DNA of 19,956 bases, taken from assembly GCA_020216965.1 (NCBI GenBank), contig JAIWOJ010000001.1, forward strand, positions 1 through 19,956. The letters run 5' to 3'. Source of the DNA: Prosthecobacter sp. Lineage in GTDB: Bacteria; Verrucomicrobiota; Verrucomicrobiia; Verrucomicrobiales; Verrucomicrobiaceae. This document shows, in pieces, positions 7,095-14,940 of the stretch. Both the position numbers and the translations under genes were made by a program. The notes below the pieces were generated by a model, which had not been told where the DNA came from, searched no databases, and saw only the letters and a program-made list of their open reading frames with translations. The number at the start of each line of letters is the position of its first letter. Positions within the stretch are counted from its first letter, which is position 1.

Positions 7095-8246
7095 TCACGG
7101 TGCCTGGAGGACGGCTGTACGTTCGGTGACAGGCATGGCCGGGCAGCCGGTGCGCTGCATCACGGCGGTTTCCACGGTCAGGCCTGGGCCAAAGGCCATC
7201 GCACACAGCGTGGCGGATTCCGTTTCGGCGCTGTCGAGCATCTCCTTCAGCACAAAGAGGATCGTGGCGCTGCTCATGTTGCCGTAGTCGCGCAGGATGG
7301 TGCGGCTGGCGTCGAGGCTGTCCCCGGCGAGGTGGAGGCTTTCCTGCACCTTGTCGAGAATGGCTCTTCCGCCGGGATGCACGGCCCATTCGTGGACGTC
7401 ATCCACGCCCAGATCGTGGCGCTTCAGCACGCCGTTAAGAAGCTGGCGGATGTTGCAGCCGATGATGTCCGGCACATAGCTCGAGAGCACGATGTTAAAG
7501 CCTTCGTTGCCGATCTCCCAGGCCATTTCCGCCTCGCTGGAGGGCACCAGGGAGCTTTCAAAGCCATCGAGCCGGTAGGATGGGCGTCCCGCCTGAGGTT
7601 CGCGGGCACTCACGATGGCCGCCGCCGCTCCATCGGCGAACAAGGAGTTTGCCAAAATGCTGTCCGGCTGGTCATTCACCTGCATGTGCAGCGTGCACAG
7701 CTCCAGGCAGATGACGAGCACGACCGCCCCCGGATTGGCCTGGCAGAACTGGGCCGCCATGCGCAGGGAGGGAAAGGCCGCATAGCAGCCCATGAAGCCG
7801 ATCGTGTAGCGCTCCACATTCGGGCGCAGGCCCAGCTCCTTGATGATGTGATAGTCCGGCCCCGGATTGGCAAAGCCGGTGCAGGAGGTGAAGATGACGT
7901 GGGTGATGTCCTCCCGTTTGAACCCCTGGGCATCAGCGATGGCGCGGCGTGCCAGGTCCACGGACAGCTCCTTGGCCCAGTGCGTCCAGACGCGGTTCCG
8001 ATCCTCGGTCGAAGGCGGGATCAGCGCGCCGGAAGCATCGCTGCGGTAGAGCGTGGCCTCGGTGCCGACGACGAAATCGCCGCTGACGCTGTGCCGTGTC
8101 TCGATGCCGCTGCGGTTGTAGATGGCGTGAATGAGGCGCTTGGTCTTTGGATCACGCGCCCAGTCCCTCAGGCGGTCGCGTGTGTAGCCCTGGGCATAGG
8201 TGTAGGGCGGAGTGCCGGTGGTAATGTGATGGATGTAGGCAGACAT
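7095..8246 (-). CDS. Type III polyketide synthase (alkylresorcinol/alkylpyrone synthase-like)
   Basis: 383 residues, the usual chalcone-synthase-superfamily length. The catalytic triad is complete: Cys154 in TIGFMGCYAAF, His290 in WAVHPGGRAIL, and Asn323 in RDYGNMSSATILF. The C-terminal GFGPG-like motif reads AFGPGLTVE (351-359). These homodimeric cytoplasmic enzymes extend an acyl starter with malonyl-CoA and cyclise the chain to resorcinols or pyrones. With an ICMT-like methyltransferase and a flavin hydroxylase directly downstream, the closest characterised parallel is Streptomyces SrsA, which makes alkylresorcinols from long-chain acyl starters. Bacillus BpsA paired with the ICMT-like BpsB is the alkylpyrone alternative. 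The gene lies 16 nt after the YceI gene and 2 nt before the fusion gene. Confidence 0.92.
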   Translation of the reverse strand: MSAYIHHITTGTPPYTYAQGYTRDRLRDWARDPKTKRLIHAIYNRSGIETRHSVSGDFVVGTEATLYRSDASGALIPPSTEDRNRVWTHWAKELSVDLARRAIADAQGFKREDITHVIFTSCTGFANPGPDYHIIKELGLRPNVERYTIGFMGCYAAFPSLRMAAQFCQANPGAVVLVICLELCTLHMQVNDQPDSILANSLFADGAAAAIVSAREPQAGRPSYRLDGFESSLVPSSEAEMAWEIGNEGFNIVLSSYVPDIIGCNIRQLLNGVLKRHDLGVDDVHEWAVHPGGRAILDKVQESLHLAGDSLDASRTILRDYGNMSSATILFVLKEMLDSAETESATLCAMAFGPGLTVETAVMQRTGCPAMPVTERTAVLQAP

Positions 8247-8262
8247 GGAATGAGAAAGAGGA

Positions 8263-9180
8263 TCAGGGTTGAGCCAAAGTAACCGAGGCGTGAACTTTCA
8301 CGCCATCCCCTACGCGGATGAATAACAGCACCGAGGGGACGCTGATGCCGCTGGCCTTCATGGAGACGGGGAAGTCCAGGTCGAAGGTGACCTTTCCATC
8401 TTTACGTTGGAATTGGCGGATAGTGCCGGTGATCTGCTGCGGCTTGCCCAGCAGGGTCAGCGTCATCGGCAGTTGCGTGGGCGTTTTCAGGTCGGCGGCG
8501 ATCTGGTCGGCAGGCACATCAATCATGGCCTGGATGAGCGGATGTTCCGTCACCTTCATCGCCTTGCGCATGTTCTCATCGCGCTTGGGTTCGGCGGTGT
8601 CCATCTTTGCGGCTTCAACGATCACCTCGGCCTGCACACGCTTCGGCTTGCCCTCCGCATCCAGGGTGACCTGGGTTTGAAAAGGCTTCGCCGACACCTT
8701 GCCACCCCAGTTGTGAAGGGTGGAGGTGCCCTCAAAGGTGATGTCCGCCTTGCCGGACCAGGATTGCGTGGTGTCGGCTTGGGCCAAGGAGCCCAGCAAG
8801 CAGGCGGTCAGCAGCAAAATGGGCTTTTTGAACCGGCGATGATGCACCACCAGGGCTGCCAAGCCGAGCACCGTGACGCACCCTTCCCAGTTCGGCAACG
8901 GCAGGCCGAGGGCGAACAGTGGAAAAACGAACAACATCAGGCTGGCAGTGCCATGAGCCCGGTGCTGGCCCCAGCGCCGCCGCAGGATGCGGAAGAGCAG
9001 CCAGACACTGCCCCAGGCGGAGAGCACAGTCAGGGGATGGCTGAAAAAGGGAGAGAAGAGAAAGCAGAGCAGAAGCTCAGTGGGGAGGATCAGGCTCCAG
9101 AGCCGGATCAAATCACGGTTGGGCCAATTTTTGGCAAACCGCAGAGTGAAGAAGGATTTCAAAACAGGGCAATCAAACAT
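8263..9180 (-). CDS. Membrane protein with C-terminal YceI lipid-binding domain
   Basis: 305 residues from ATG 9180; a TTG five codons upstream is possible but less likely. Residues 1-115 are unusual for the family, with about four hydrophobic segments separated by basic stretches (ILRRRWGQHR). A further signal-like segment (KKPILLLTACLLGSLAQA) ends near 135. Residues 136-305 are a YceI domain (WSGKADITFEGTSTLHNWGGK; VSAKPFQTQVTLD; closing FPVSMKASGISVPSVLLFIRVGDGVKV), a beta-barrel known to bind polyisoprenoids, quinones or fatty amides. It should sit in the periplasm, tethered to the inner membrane. As first gene of the operon, it may carry or store the lipid made by the downstream enzymes (inference). 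Standalone YceI proteins are about 190 residues with a simple signal peptide. Confidence 0.85.
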   Translation of the reverse strand: MFDCPVLKSFFTLRFAKNWPNRDLIRLWSLILPTELLLCFLFSPFFSHPLTVLSAWGSVWLLFRILRRRWGQHRAHGTASLMLFVFPLFALGLPLPNWEGCVTVLGLAALVVHHRRFKKPILLLTACLLGSLAQADTTQSWSGKADITFEGTSTLHNWGGKVSAKPFQTQVTLDAEGKPKRVQAEVIVEAAKMDTAEPKRDENMRKAMKVTEHPLIQAMIDVPADQIAADLKTPTQLPMTLTLLGKPQQITGTIRQFQRKDGKVTFDLDFPVSMKASGISVPSVLLFIRVGDGVKVHASVTLAQP

Positions 9181-9204
9181 GAAAGGAAGAGGCAAAGAAT
9201 GGGC

Positions 9205-9276
9205 TCAGCGTGAGGACACTTTCCTTTCCACACGCTGACCGTGGAAAGGTGGCTGGAGCAATCCTAGCGCCAGCCA
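9205..9276 (-). promoter_or_regulatory. Candidate structured 5' leader (hairpin plus H-type pseudoknot) of the YceI-PKS operon
   Basis: On the minus strand, P1 pairs TGGCTGG (9276-9270) with CCAGCCA (9256-9250) around a 13-nt loop. P2 begins at the very next base: CCTTTCCAC (9249-9241) pairs with GTGGAAAGG (9231-9223), 9 bp. The 9-nt P2 loop contains TCAGCGT, which is complementary to ACGCTGA at 9211-9205 downstream (7 bp). This gives an H-type pseudoknot with a 2-nt first loop and an 11-nt third loop. It ends 24 nt before the ATG, which has no Shine-Dalgarno. No known riboswitch class was recognised. The same repeats could instead be overlapping protein operators. The adjacent methyltransferases make an AdoMet- or SAH-related ligand a thought, not a claim. 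Confidence 0.45.
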
Positions 9277-9296
9277 TGCAAGATCAGTGCCACGCC

Positions 9297-9641
9297 TCAG
9301 TTGAGGTCCACATTCACCCATCGGTGCCTGCGCTGCTTTCCACAAGGTTTTGCCTCCTGTGACTCCACCAGGGATGGTGTCACTTGATGCAGAAACATCC
9401 TTGCATGACCTATGCCACAGGTTGGTGTTGCGCTGAAAGGATCGGTGTCTTGCGAACTATCGTTGCCTCTTGTCTCGTCCAAATCCTCATAGGTTTCTGC
9501 ATGATCTGCTAGATCATGCACCTGGTCCTTGTCATGGGAAATGACACCCAGCTCCAATGTCGCAGCCTCTCCTGTGGTGGTCAGGAGGAGTAGCATCAGA
9601 AGAAGCTGCTGTGCCAGTTTCAAGATGAGGATTCGGGCCAC
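9297..9641 (-). CDS. Small exported protein of unknown function next to czcA
   Basis: 114 residues from a GTG start at 9641. Residues 1-27 are a clear signal peptide (KLAQQLLLMLLLLTTTGEA). The mature part is short and acidic, with Asp/His-rich stretches (SHDKDQVHDLADHAETYEDLDE), one Cys-Gly-Ile-Gly-His, and a basic tail. No family is recognised. It is codirectional with czcA, 130 nt downstream, so a periplasmic metal-binding accessory role similar to small CzcI-type proteins is conceivable but unproven. Coding potential rests on the signal peptide and on the lack of any competing gene, so confidence is moderate. Confidence 0.55.
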   Translation of the reverse strand: MARILILKLAQQLLLMLLLLTTTGEAATLELGVISHDKDQVHDLADHAETYEDLDETRGNDSSQDTDPFSATPTCGIGHARMFLHQVTPSLVESQEAKPCGKQRRHRWVNVDLN

Positions 9642-9690
9642 TTTCGGCTAAGCTGAGACTCTGGCTGCCACAGAACGCTCAAAGGATGTG

Positions 9691-9709
9691 AACATGATGT
9701 TTTCATGTT
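9691..9709. promoter_or_regulatory. Perfect 7-bp inverted repeat upstream of the small exported protein
   Basis: AACATGA and TCATGTT flank a 5-nt centre, 50 nt before the GTG at 9641 and 62 nt past the czcA stop. The symmetry and AT-rich setting suit a dimeric repressor site. There is no T-run, so it does not look like a terminator for czcA. Confidence 0.35.
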
Positions 9710-9771
9710 ATTGAGACGCTATCACGAGTGGCGGGCAGTGCTAAGTCGTGTTTTCAATTTTCGCTAGGAGC

Positions 9772-12700
9772 TTAGGCAGTATGCTTTTTTGCTAGCCAGC
9801 GGTACAAGACAGGAAGAAGAAAGAGAGTCAAAAAGGTGCTGCTGATAATGCCGCCGATGACAACCGTGGCGAGCGGGCGCTGCACTTCAGCCCCGGCTCC
9901 TTCGCTTATGGCCATAGGGATGAAACCGAGGCTAGCGACCAAGGCGGTCATGAGCACCGGCCGCAATCGTTGCAGGCTACCTTCCGTCACCGCTTCTTCA
10001 ATTTGGCGTCCTTCATTGCGGAGCTGATTGAAACAACTGATAAGCACGACCCCATTGAGCACGGCCACACCACAGAGGGCGATGAAACCGATGGCAGCGC
10101 TGATACTGAAGGGCAGACCACGCATCCACAGAGCTAGGACTCCGCCAGTGATGGCGAGCGGGATGCCGGTGTAGATGATGAGCGTTTGCATCACGCTTTT
10201 GAAGGTAGCGTGGATGAGTACAAAGATGAGCACCAAGGCTAGAGGCACCACGATCATGAGGCGCGCGCGGGCTTCCTGAAGATGCTCGAACTGCCCCCCG
10301 AAATCGACTCGGTAGCCCTCGGGCAATCGCACACTTGCTGCAATCTTAGCACGCGCCTCAGTGACGTAGGCTTCTGAGTCTGTGCCACCTGCGAGATCGA
10401 CATTCAGGCCCACACGACGATGGCCGTCTTCGCGACCGATGGCATCGACCTGCGGCACTTCCACAAACTCCGCGAGGCGACCGAGGGCGATAAGTCCACC
10501 ATCCTGCGTGCGCACAGGCAAAGCTTTCATGACTTCGGGGTTGTTGCGCAGATTTTCCGGAAGACGCACCACGATGGCCCGGCGGCGATTGTTCTCGACG
10601 AGCATGCCTGCGGTATGCCCAGCCATCGCGGTGGTGATAGCAGCATTCACCTCGGAGGCTTCGACGTTAAACTTCAGCATCGCTGCCCGATCCACGCGGA
10701 TTTCGAGCACGGGCACGCGGCCCTGGCTCTCAAACTCAGCGTTGTCGGTGCCGGTCATGCCTTCGAGGATGTCCTTCACCTGCCCGGCAATCTTTTCCAT
10801 CGTGTCATAGTCATCGCCAAAAATCCGCACGGCGAGGTCAGCACGAGAACCTTCTAGCATCTCGTTAAAGCGCATCTGAATGGGTTGTGCGAAGTCGTAG
10901 TCTTGCTCCGGCACTTCCTTGGCTAATTCATCACGGATAAGCTCGGCGAGACGATCACGGCTAACCGGCTTGCCGTTTTCTTTGCGCCACTCGGACTGCG
11001 GTTTGTAGAAGACGTAGAGGTCGTATTCGCCAGGCGACATCGGATCGGTTGCCACCTCGCTGGTGCCCACACGGGCAAAGGTGCGGGTCACTTCTGGCAC
11101 TTTCTCAATGAGATACTTCTGCGTCTTGATGCAGCGGTCGAGCGAGGTCTTCAGGCTGGTATTGGCAGGCTGATACACCATCGCCGTCCAGGAGCCTTCG
11201 TTCAGCGTGGGCACAAACTCTTGCTTCAAGCTCATGAAGACCAGCACGGTGGCCACCAGCAGCGCTGCCACAGCTCCAACCACACCCCAGCGTGTCGTCC
11301 AGGCTAGGCGAAGCGAGGGCGCATACATGGCCTTCGACCAGCGCATGAGGAAGTTGTCTTTTTCACTGATGTTTCCGCGCAGCAGCAGGGAGCAAAGCGC
11401 GGGCATGAGGGTCAGCGCGAGCACCAAAGCACCTCCGAGAGCCAGCATGACGGTGATCGCCATGGGATGGAACATTTTCCCCTCAATGCCAGTGAGCGCG
11501 AGGATGGGGAGATAGACGAGGGTGATGATGAGCACGCCGAAGAACATCGGACTGCCGACCTGCTCTCCTGCCTCATGCACGGCCTCCAATCGCTCTTTGG
11601 CAGTGAGCTTGCGACCCAACTCGTGCTGACGCTCACCAAGCACACGGACGATGTTTTCCACCATGACGACCGCACCGTCGATGATGAGTCCGAAGTCCAC
11701 CGCACCGAGTGACATGAGGTTCCCTGACACACCACCGAAAGTCATGCCGATGAGCGCGAAGAGGAAGGAGAGTGGAATAGCCAGTGCGACGATGAGAGCC
11801 GCACGCCAATTACCCAACAGCAAGAGCAGAACCACCACGACCAGCACAGCCCCTTCGAAGAGGTTGTGCTTCACGGTGTTGATCGTGCGGTCCACGACCT
11901 CGCTGCGGGCATACTGGATGCGGATTTCTAGGTCATCGGGCAGTTTTTTGCCAAGCTCGCTGAGTTTCTCTTCGACGCGCTTGCTAATGATGCGGCTGTT
12001 TTCGCCGACAAGCATCATCACGGTGCCGAGCACGGCTTCTTCTCCATTTTCGACTGCGCAGCCAGTGCGCACGTTGCTGCCGATGCTGACCTCAGCCAGA
12101 TCCTTCACGCGCAGTGGCTCAACGCCAGCGGCGAATTTCACAGGTAAATTCGCAATGTCTTCCGAACTAGCCACCTTCGTCACACCACGAATCAGCACAC
12201 GATCCGTGCCGCGTTCGATGACACCACCACCCGCATTGTCCACATTTTGTCCGATGATCTCTGCGAGCTCGCTAAAGGTCATACCTGCATTCGCGAGCGA
12301 CTCTGGTTTGGGCAAAATGACGAGCTGCCGCTCATAACCGCCGCTGCTGTTAATCTCAGCTACACCCGGAATGGTGCGCAAGAAGGGCTTTACAATGTAG
12401 TCATGCGCATCCCGCAGCTCCATGAGTTGGCGCTCACGCGGTTGCTTTCGCTGAGGGGCATCCTTTTTGTAGTCAAGCGTGTAATAGACGATCTCGCCCA
12501 AGCCTGTACTGATGGGTGACATCTGTGGGCTGAGCCCAGACGGCAGCTCCACCTGCACCAGGCGTTCGCTGACGAGTTGGCGTGCGCGGAAGAGGTCCGT
12601 CCCGTCTCGAAACACGAGTGTGACTTGTGAAAGGCCGGACTTCGTGAGCGAGCGGAACTCTTCCACACCCTGAATGCCCGCGAGTGCGAGTTCCAGCGGG

Positions 12701-12900
12701 TAGGTGACAAGCTTCTCCGTTTCTTCCGGGGCTAGTCCAGGCACCGCCGTGTTGACCTGCACTTGCGTGTTGGTGATGTCAGGCACGGCATCCAGAGGCA
12801 GATGCATGGCGGAGAAGATCCCCGCTGCGAGCAAAAGCAGCGACCCCATGATGACGAGGAAGCGATTCTTCAGCGAAAAGTCGATGATGGATGAGATCAT
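9772..12900 (-). CDS. czcA: CzcA-type heavy-metal efflux RND transporter
   Basis: 1042 residues, the normal length for HAE-type RND pumps. TM1 is at about 13-31, then a large periplasmic loop, a TM bundle at about 345-500, a second loop, and C-terminal TM segments ending near 1035. The proton-relay signature VDFGLIIDGAVVMVEN places D402, D408 and E415 exactly where Cupriavidus CzcA has them. The DFG/DGA form belongs to divalent-cation pumps (Co, Zn, Cd, Ni), whereas Cu/Ag pumps of the CusA type have a different sequence there. It exports metal from periplasm or cytoplasm through a tripartite complex with an adaptor (CzcB) and an outer-membrane channel (CzcC). No CzcB is encoded in this window. 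The ATG at 12900 faces the Uma2 gene 59 nt away and has no Shine-Dalgarno. Confidence 0.95.
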   Translation of the reverse strand: MISSIIDFSLKNRFLVIMGSLLLLAAGIFSAMHLPLDAVPDITNTQVQVNTAVPGLAPEETEKLVTYPLELALAGIQGVEEFRSLTKSGLSQVTLVFRDGTDLFRARQLVSERLVQVELPSGLSPQMSPISTGLGEIVYYTLDYKKDAPQRKQPRERQLMELRDAHDYIVKPFLRTIPGVAEINSSGGYERQLVILPKPESLANAGMTFSELAEIIGQNVDNAGGGVIERGTDRVLIRGVTKVASSEDIANLPVKFAAGVEPLRVKDLAEVSIGSNVRTGCAVENGEEAVLGTVMMLVGENSRIISKRVEEKLSELGKKLPDDLEIRIQYARSEVVDRTINTVKHNLFEGAVLVVVVLLLLLGNWRAALIVALAIPLSFLFALIGMTFGGVSGNLMSLGAVDFGLIIDGAVVMVENIVRVLGERQHELGRKLTAKERLEAVHEAGEQVGSPMFFGVLIITLVYLPILALTGIEGKMFHPMAITVMLALGGALVLALTLMPALCSLLLRGNISEKDNFLMRWSKAMYAPSLRLAWTTRWGVVGAVAALLVATVLVFMSLKQEFVPTLNEGSWTAMVYQPANTSLKTSLDRCIKTQKYLIEKVPEVTRTFARVGTSEVATDPMSPGEYDLYVFYKPQSEWRKENGKPVSRDRLAELIRDELAKEVPEQDYDFAQPIQMRFNEMLEGSRADLAVRIFGDDYDTMEKIAGQVKDILEGMTGTDNAEFESQGRVPVLEIRVDRAAMLKFNVEASEVNAAITTAMAGHTAGMLVENNRRRAIVVRLPENLRNNPEVMKALPVRTQDGGLIALGRLAEFVEVPQVDAIGREDGHRRVGLNVDLAGGTDSEAYVTEARAKIAASVRLPEGYRVDFGGQFEHLQEARARLMIVVPLALVLIFVLIHATFKSVMQTLIIYTGIPLAITGGVLALWMRGLPFSISAAIGFIALCGVAVLNGVVLISCFNQLRNEGRQIEEAVTEGSLQRLRPVLMTALVASLGFIPMAISEGAGAEVQRPLATVVIGGIISSTFLTLFLLPVLYRWLAKKHTA

Positions 12901-12903
12901 GGG

Positions 12904-12960
12904 TGAGGTGGATTTTCTCTCTGATTGCGTGCAACCGCGCGGCTGTGTCTGCTCACCTCA
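12904..12960. repeat. Mirrored TGAGGTG/CACCTCA pair bounding the czcA-Uma2 intergenic region
   Basis: TGAGGTG (12904-12910) and CACCTCA (12954-12960) are perfect inverted copies 43 nt apart, each within a few bases of one of the two divergent start codons. Each mRNA therefore carries CACCTCA next to its ATG. A stem in the shared promoter region or a non-Shine-Dalgarno start context are possible readings, but chance is not excluded. Confidence 0.3.
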
Positions 12961-13520
12961 TGACCGGCCTCGACACCCCGGAAGAAAGGCAGATGATTTA
13001 CACCTTCAGCGTGGAGTTTTACCACGAAGCTGGACGGCTCGGCATGATCGGGGAAGACGTGGAACTGCTGTACGGTGTAATTTTCAAAAAGACGCCCAAG
13101 TCCCCACTCCATGAATGGTTCATCGCCTGTCTGCGCAGGCTCCTCGAAGCGGCCTGCGGCGCTGGAATGTTGGACGAAAAAGAACGTCCCATCACCTGCC
13201 GCAGCTCCGAGCCGGAGCCCGATCTCGCGGTGTTTGCGGGTGACTGGTCGGACTACCGTCTTCAACATCCGACGACGGCGGAGATGGTAATTGAGATTGC
13301 CATCAACACGCAGCAGCGTGATCGCAGCAAGACTGCCATCTATGCTCAAGCCGAGGTCAAAGAATACTGGCTGGTTGAACCCGAGGCGGGTGTCATCAGC
13401 CTCTACACAAAGCCTGGGGCCTTTGATTATGAAGAATGCTATAGTTTTGGCGCACAGGATCAGGTCGTCAGCACGATCTTGCCGACTTTCCGCGTGTCGC
13501 TGGCGGCTTTGATGAAGTGA
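12960..13520 (+). CDS. Uma2-family (DUF820) putative PD-(D/E)XK nuclease-like protein
   Basis: 186 residues from ATG 12960; an upstream in-frame ATG at 12891 would overlap czcA. The Uma2 pattern is clear: GRLGMIGEDVELLYGVIF (25-42), the acidic P-D in EPEPDLAVFAG (84-94), EMVIEIAI...DRSKTAIYAQAEVKEYWLVEP (108-141), and a C-terminal STILPTFRVSLAAL. The D88, E112 and K124 region corresponds to the restriction-endonuclease-like core. The biological role of Uma2 proteins is unknown. They are multicopy in cyanobacteria and several other phyla. It runs against czcA and czcC and exactly fills the 629-nt space between them, so it looks inserted into an efflux operon. Confidence 0.85.
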   Translation: MTGLDTPEERQMIYTFSVEFYHEAGRLGMIGEDVELLYGVIFKKTPKSPLHEWFIACLRRLLEAACGAGMLDEKERPITCRSSEPEPDLAVFAGDWSDYRLQHPTTAEMVIEIAINTQQRDRSKTAIYAQAEVKEYWLVEPEAGVISLYTKPGAFDYEECYSFGAQDQVVSTILPTFRVSLAALMK

Positions 13521-13529
13521 GATCATGGC

Positions 13530-14798
13530 TCAGCGAGTGGTGATCTTGGGTGTGATGGATTCGCCGGTGAGTGCCGAGCCGGTGAGTCGCTCGATCGCCA
13601 TACGGTGCTTCCAGGCATTGCGGCGGGACTCGATCAGGCTGTCGATGGCATCCAGGTAACCCCGCTGCATTTCGACATAGGTGGCAGCAGGCACGGCTCC
13701 TAGGCGAAAATGTTCGTCAGCTTGCTTCGCTGCATCGGCGAATTGAGCCTCGCTCTCTGGCTTCCAACGTGACAGGGCGTCCAGTTCAGCGAGATAAGCC
13801 GAGCGCTCAATTGCAAGGTCGCGCTCAAGGTCACGCAGAGTCGCCATGAGAAGCGTTTCGGCTTGTTGAACACGCGCCTTTTCTGCGTCGATATTCCCTT
13901 TGTTTTTATTCCAGAGTGGCAGCGGGATGGAGAAGACAACTCCTGCTTCGATTTGGGTGTTTCCGGCGGTTTGCCCCGCCATATAGGGGCCAAAGGTAAT
14001 GTCACCCCAACGTTCTGATTTCGTAAGGTCAACTTTGAGACCCTGTTTTGCCAAGTTTAGGCGTTTTTGCTGGAGATTGAAGTTTGTTCTTGCGGCTTGT
14101 TGCTTGAGGACGGGTAACTCAGGCACATCAGGGAAACTGGTTACGACTCCACTGAGTGTGAGAGCAACGTCTGGAGCGCGGCCACACAGCACCGAGAGCG
14201 TAGCGGCGGCCTCACGTGCGGCTTTGGAAGCATCCGTCAGGATGCGGTCGCTGCTCAGCAAGGAGGCTTCTAGAATCCGACGTTCCAGCAGGGCGCTGAC
14301 GGAGCCCGTGTCGCGCTGAATGAGCACATTGACCAGCGCCTCTAAACGTTCACGCACATCGCGCGCGGCAGCTTCCTTGCGGCGAAGTAGGATGACATCT
14401 CCTGCACGAGCGCGCACCTCATTGGCCAGTTGCGATTTGAATTGTTGAAGCCCTAACTCTGCGAGCTGAATATCACGATCTGCGATCGCTTTGCGCAGGG
14501 ACATGCGTCCAGGAAAGTCAAAGACCTGGGAAATCGTAGCGCTCCATACCATGCCATCGACCTGGGAGACGATAGCCATGCCTCCAAAGGAAGTGCTCAG
14601 CTCTGGGTTTGCGAGTTGGCCTGCTGAGTGCCGTCCGCCACGTGCTGCGGCGATTTCAGCTTCGTAATAGCGGATTTCAGGATTCTTTTGGAGGGCTTCA
14701 TTGACGAGTTCTAAACTGGTGACAGCGCTGGCGTGCAGGTTAGATAAAGCAGTGATGAATGCGAGAGTGTGATAAATGGGAATGAGCTTGTTTTTCAT
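13530..14798 (-). CDS. czcC: CzcC/TolC-family outer-membrane efflux protein
   Basis: 422 residues with a signal peptide (about 1-25: LAFITALSNLHASA). Two outer-membrane-efflux repeats follow, rich in Ala/Gln/Arg helices: SLELVNEALQKNPEIRYYEAEIAAARG near 28, then FPDVPELPVLKQQAARTNFNLQQKRLNLAKQG. The beta-strand segments PELSTSFGGM and ITFGPYMAGQTAGNTQIEAGVVFSIPLPLWNKNKG mark the barrel, and the 'sIPLPLWNKNKGNI' stretch is typical of CzcC/CusC-like proteins. It forms the trimeric channel for the CzcA pump. It is codirectional with czcA but separated from it by the oppositely oriented Uma2 gene, whose stop lies 9 nt from the czcC stop. The start shows a pyrimidine-rich leader (CCTCACCTTT) rather than a ribosome-binding site. 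Confidence 0.9.
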   Translation of the reverse strand: MKNKLIPIYHTLAFITALSNLHASAVTSLELVNEALQKNPEIRYYEAEIAAARGGRHSAGQLANPELSTSFGGMAIVSQVDGMVWSATISQVFDFPGRMSLRKAIADRDIQLAELGLQQFKSQLANEVRARAGDVILLRRKEAAARDVRERLEALVNVLIQRDTGSVSALLERRILEASLLSSDRILTDASKAAREAAATLSVLCGRAPDVALTLSGVVTSFPDVPELPVLKQQAARTNFNLQQKRLNLAKQGLKVDLTKSERWGDITFGPYMAGQTAGNTQIEAGVVFSIPLPLWNKNKGNIDAEKARVQQAETLLMATLRDLERDLAIERSAYLAELDALSRWKPESEAQFADAAKQADEHFRLGAVPAATYVEMQRGYLDAIDSLIESRRNAWKHRMAIERLTGSALTGESITPKITTR

Positions 14799-14940
14799 AA
14801 AGGTGAGGAAGTGAAATGAGGGCGCGAAGCAGCCCTAGAGCTTGCCGGCTGGCTGGAGTGGTGGAGTCAGCACGCGCCATCTGCCGCTCGGCAGGTTATG
14901 GCTGATGAAGTCTGGAGGCCGTGCTCCAGGCTAGCCTGTT

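Noticed and set aside
7093..7389. 99-codon N-terminal extension of the membrane methyltransferase fusion
   Set aside because: The extension lies entirely within the PKS coding sequence in another frame and is Arg/Pro/His-rich, and the ATG at 7092 directly follows the PKS stop. The shorter start is far more likely.
7332..9213. Two long plus-strand frames (316 and 268 codons) opposite the PKS and YceI genes
   Set aside because: Both are shadows of well-supported minus-strand genes in the GC-rich block; no motifs or plausible starts.
9173..9277. 34-codon frame on the minus strand running through the pseudoknot region and ending just inside the YceI gene
   Set aside because: It could be a leader peptide coupling translation to the YceI gene, but it has no ribosome-binding site, no repeated regulatory codons and no recognisable peptide features. 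The RNA structure explains the region better.
12897..13526. 209-codon minus-strand frame opposite Uma2, considered as a possible CzcB
   Set aside because: It lacks a signal peptide, coiled-coil and lipoyl or barrel motifs of membrane-fusion proteins. Its sequence is the antisense of the Uma2 gene.
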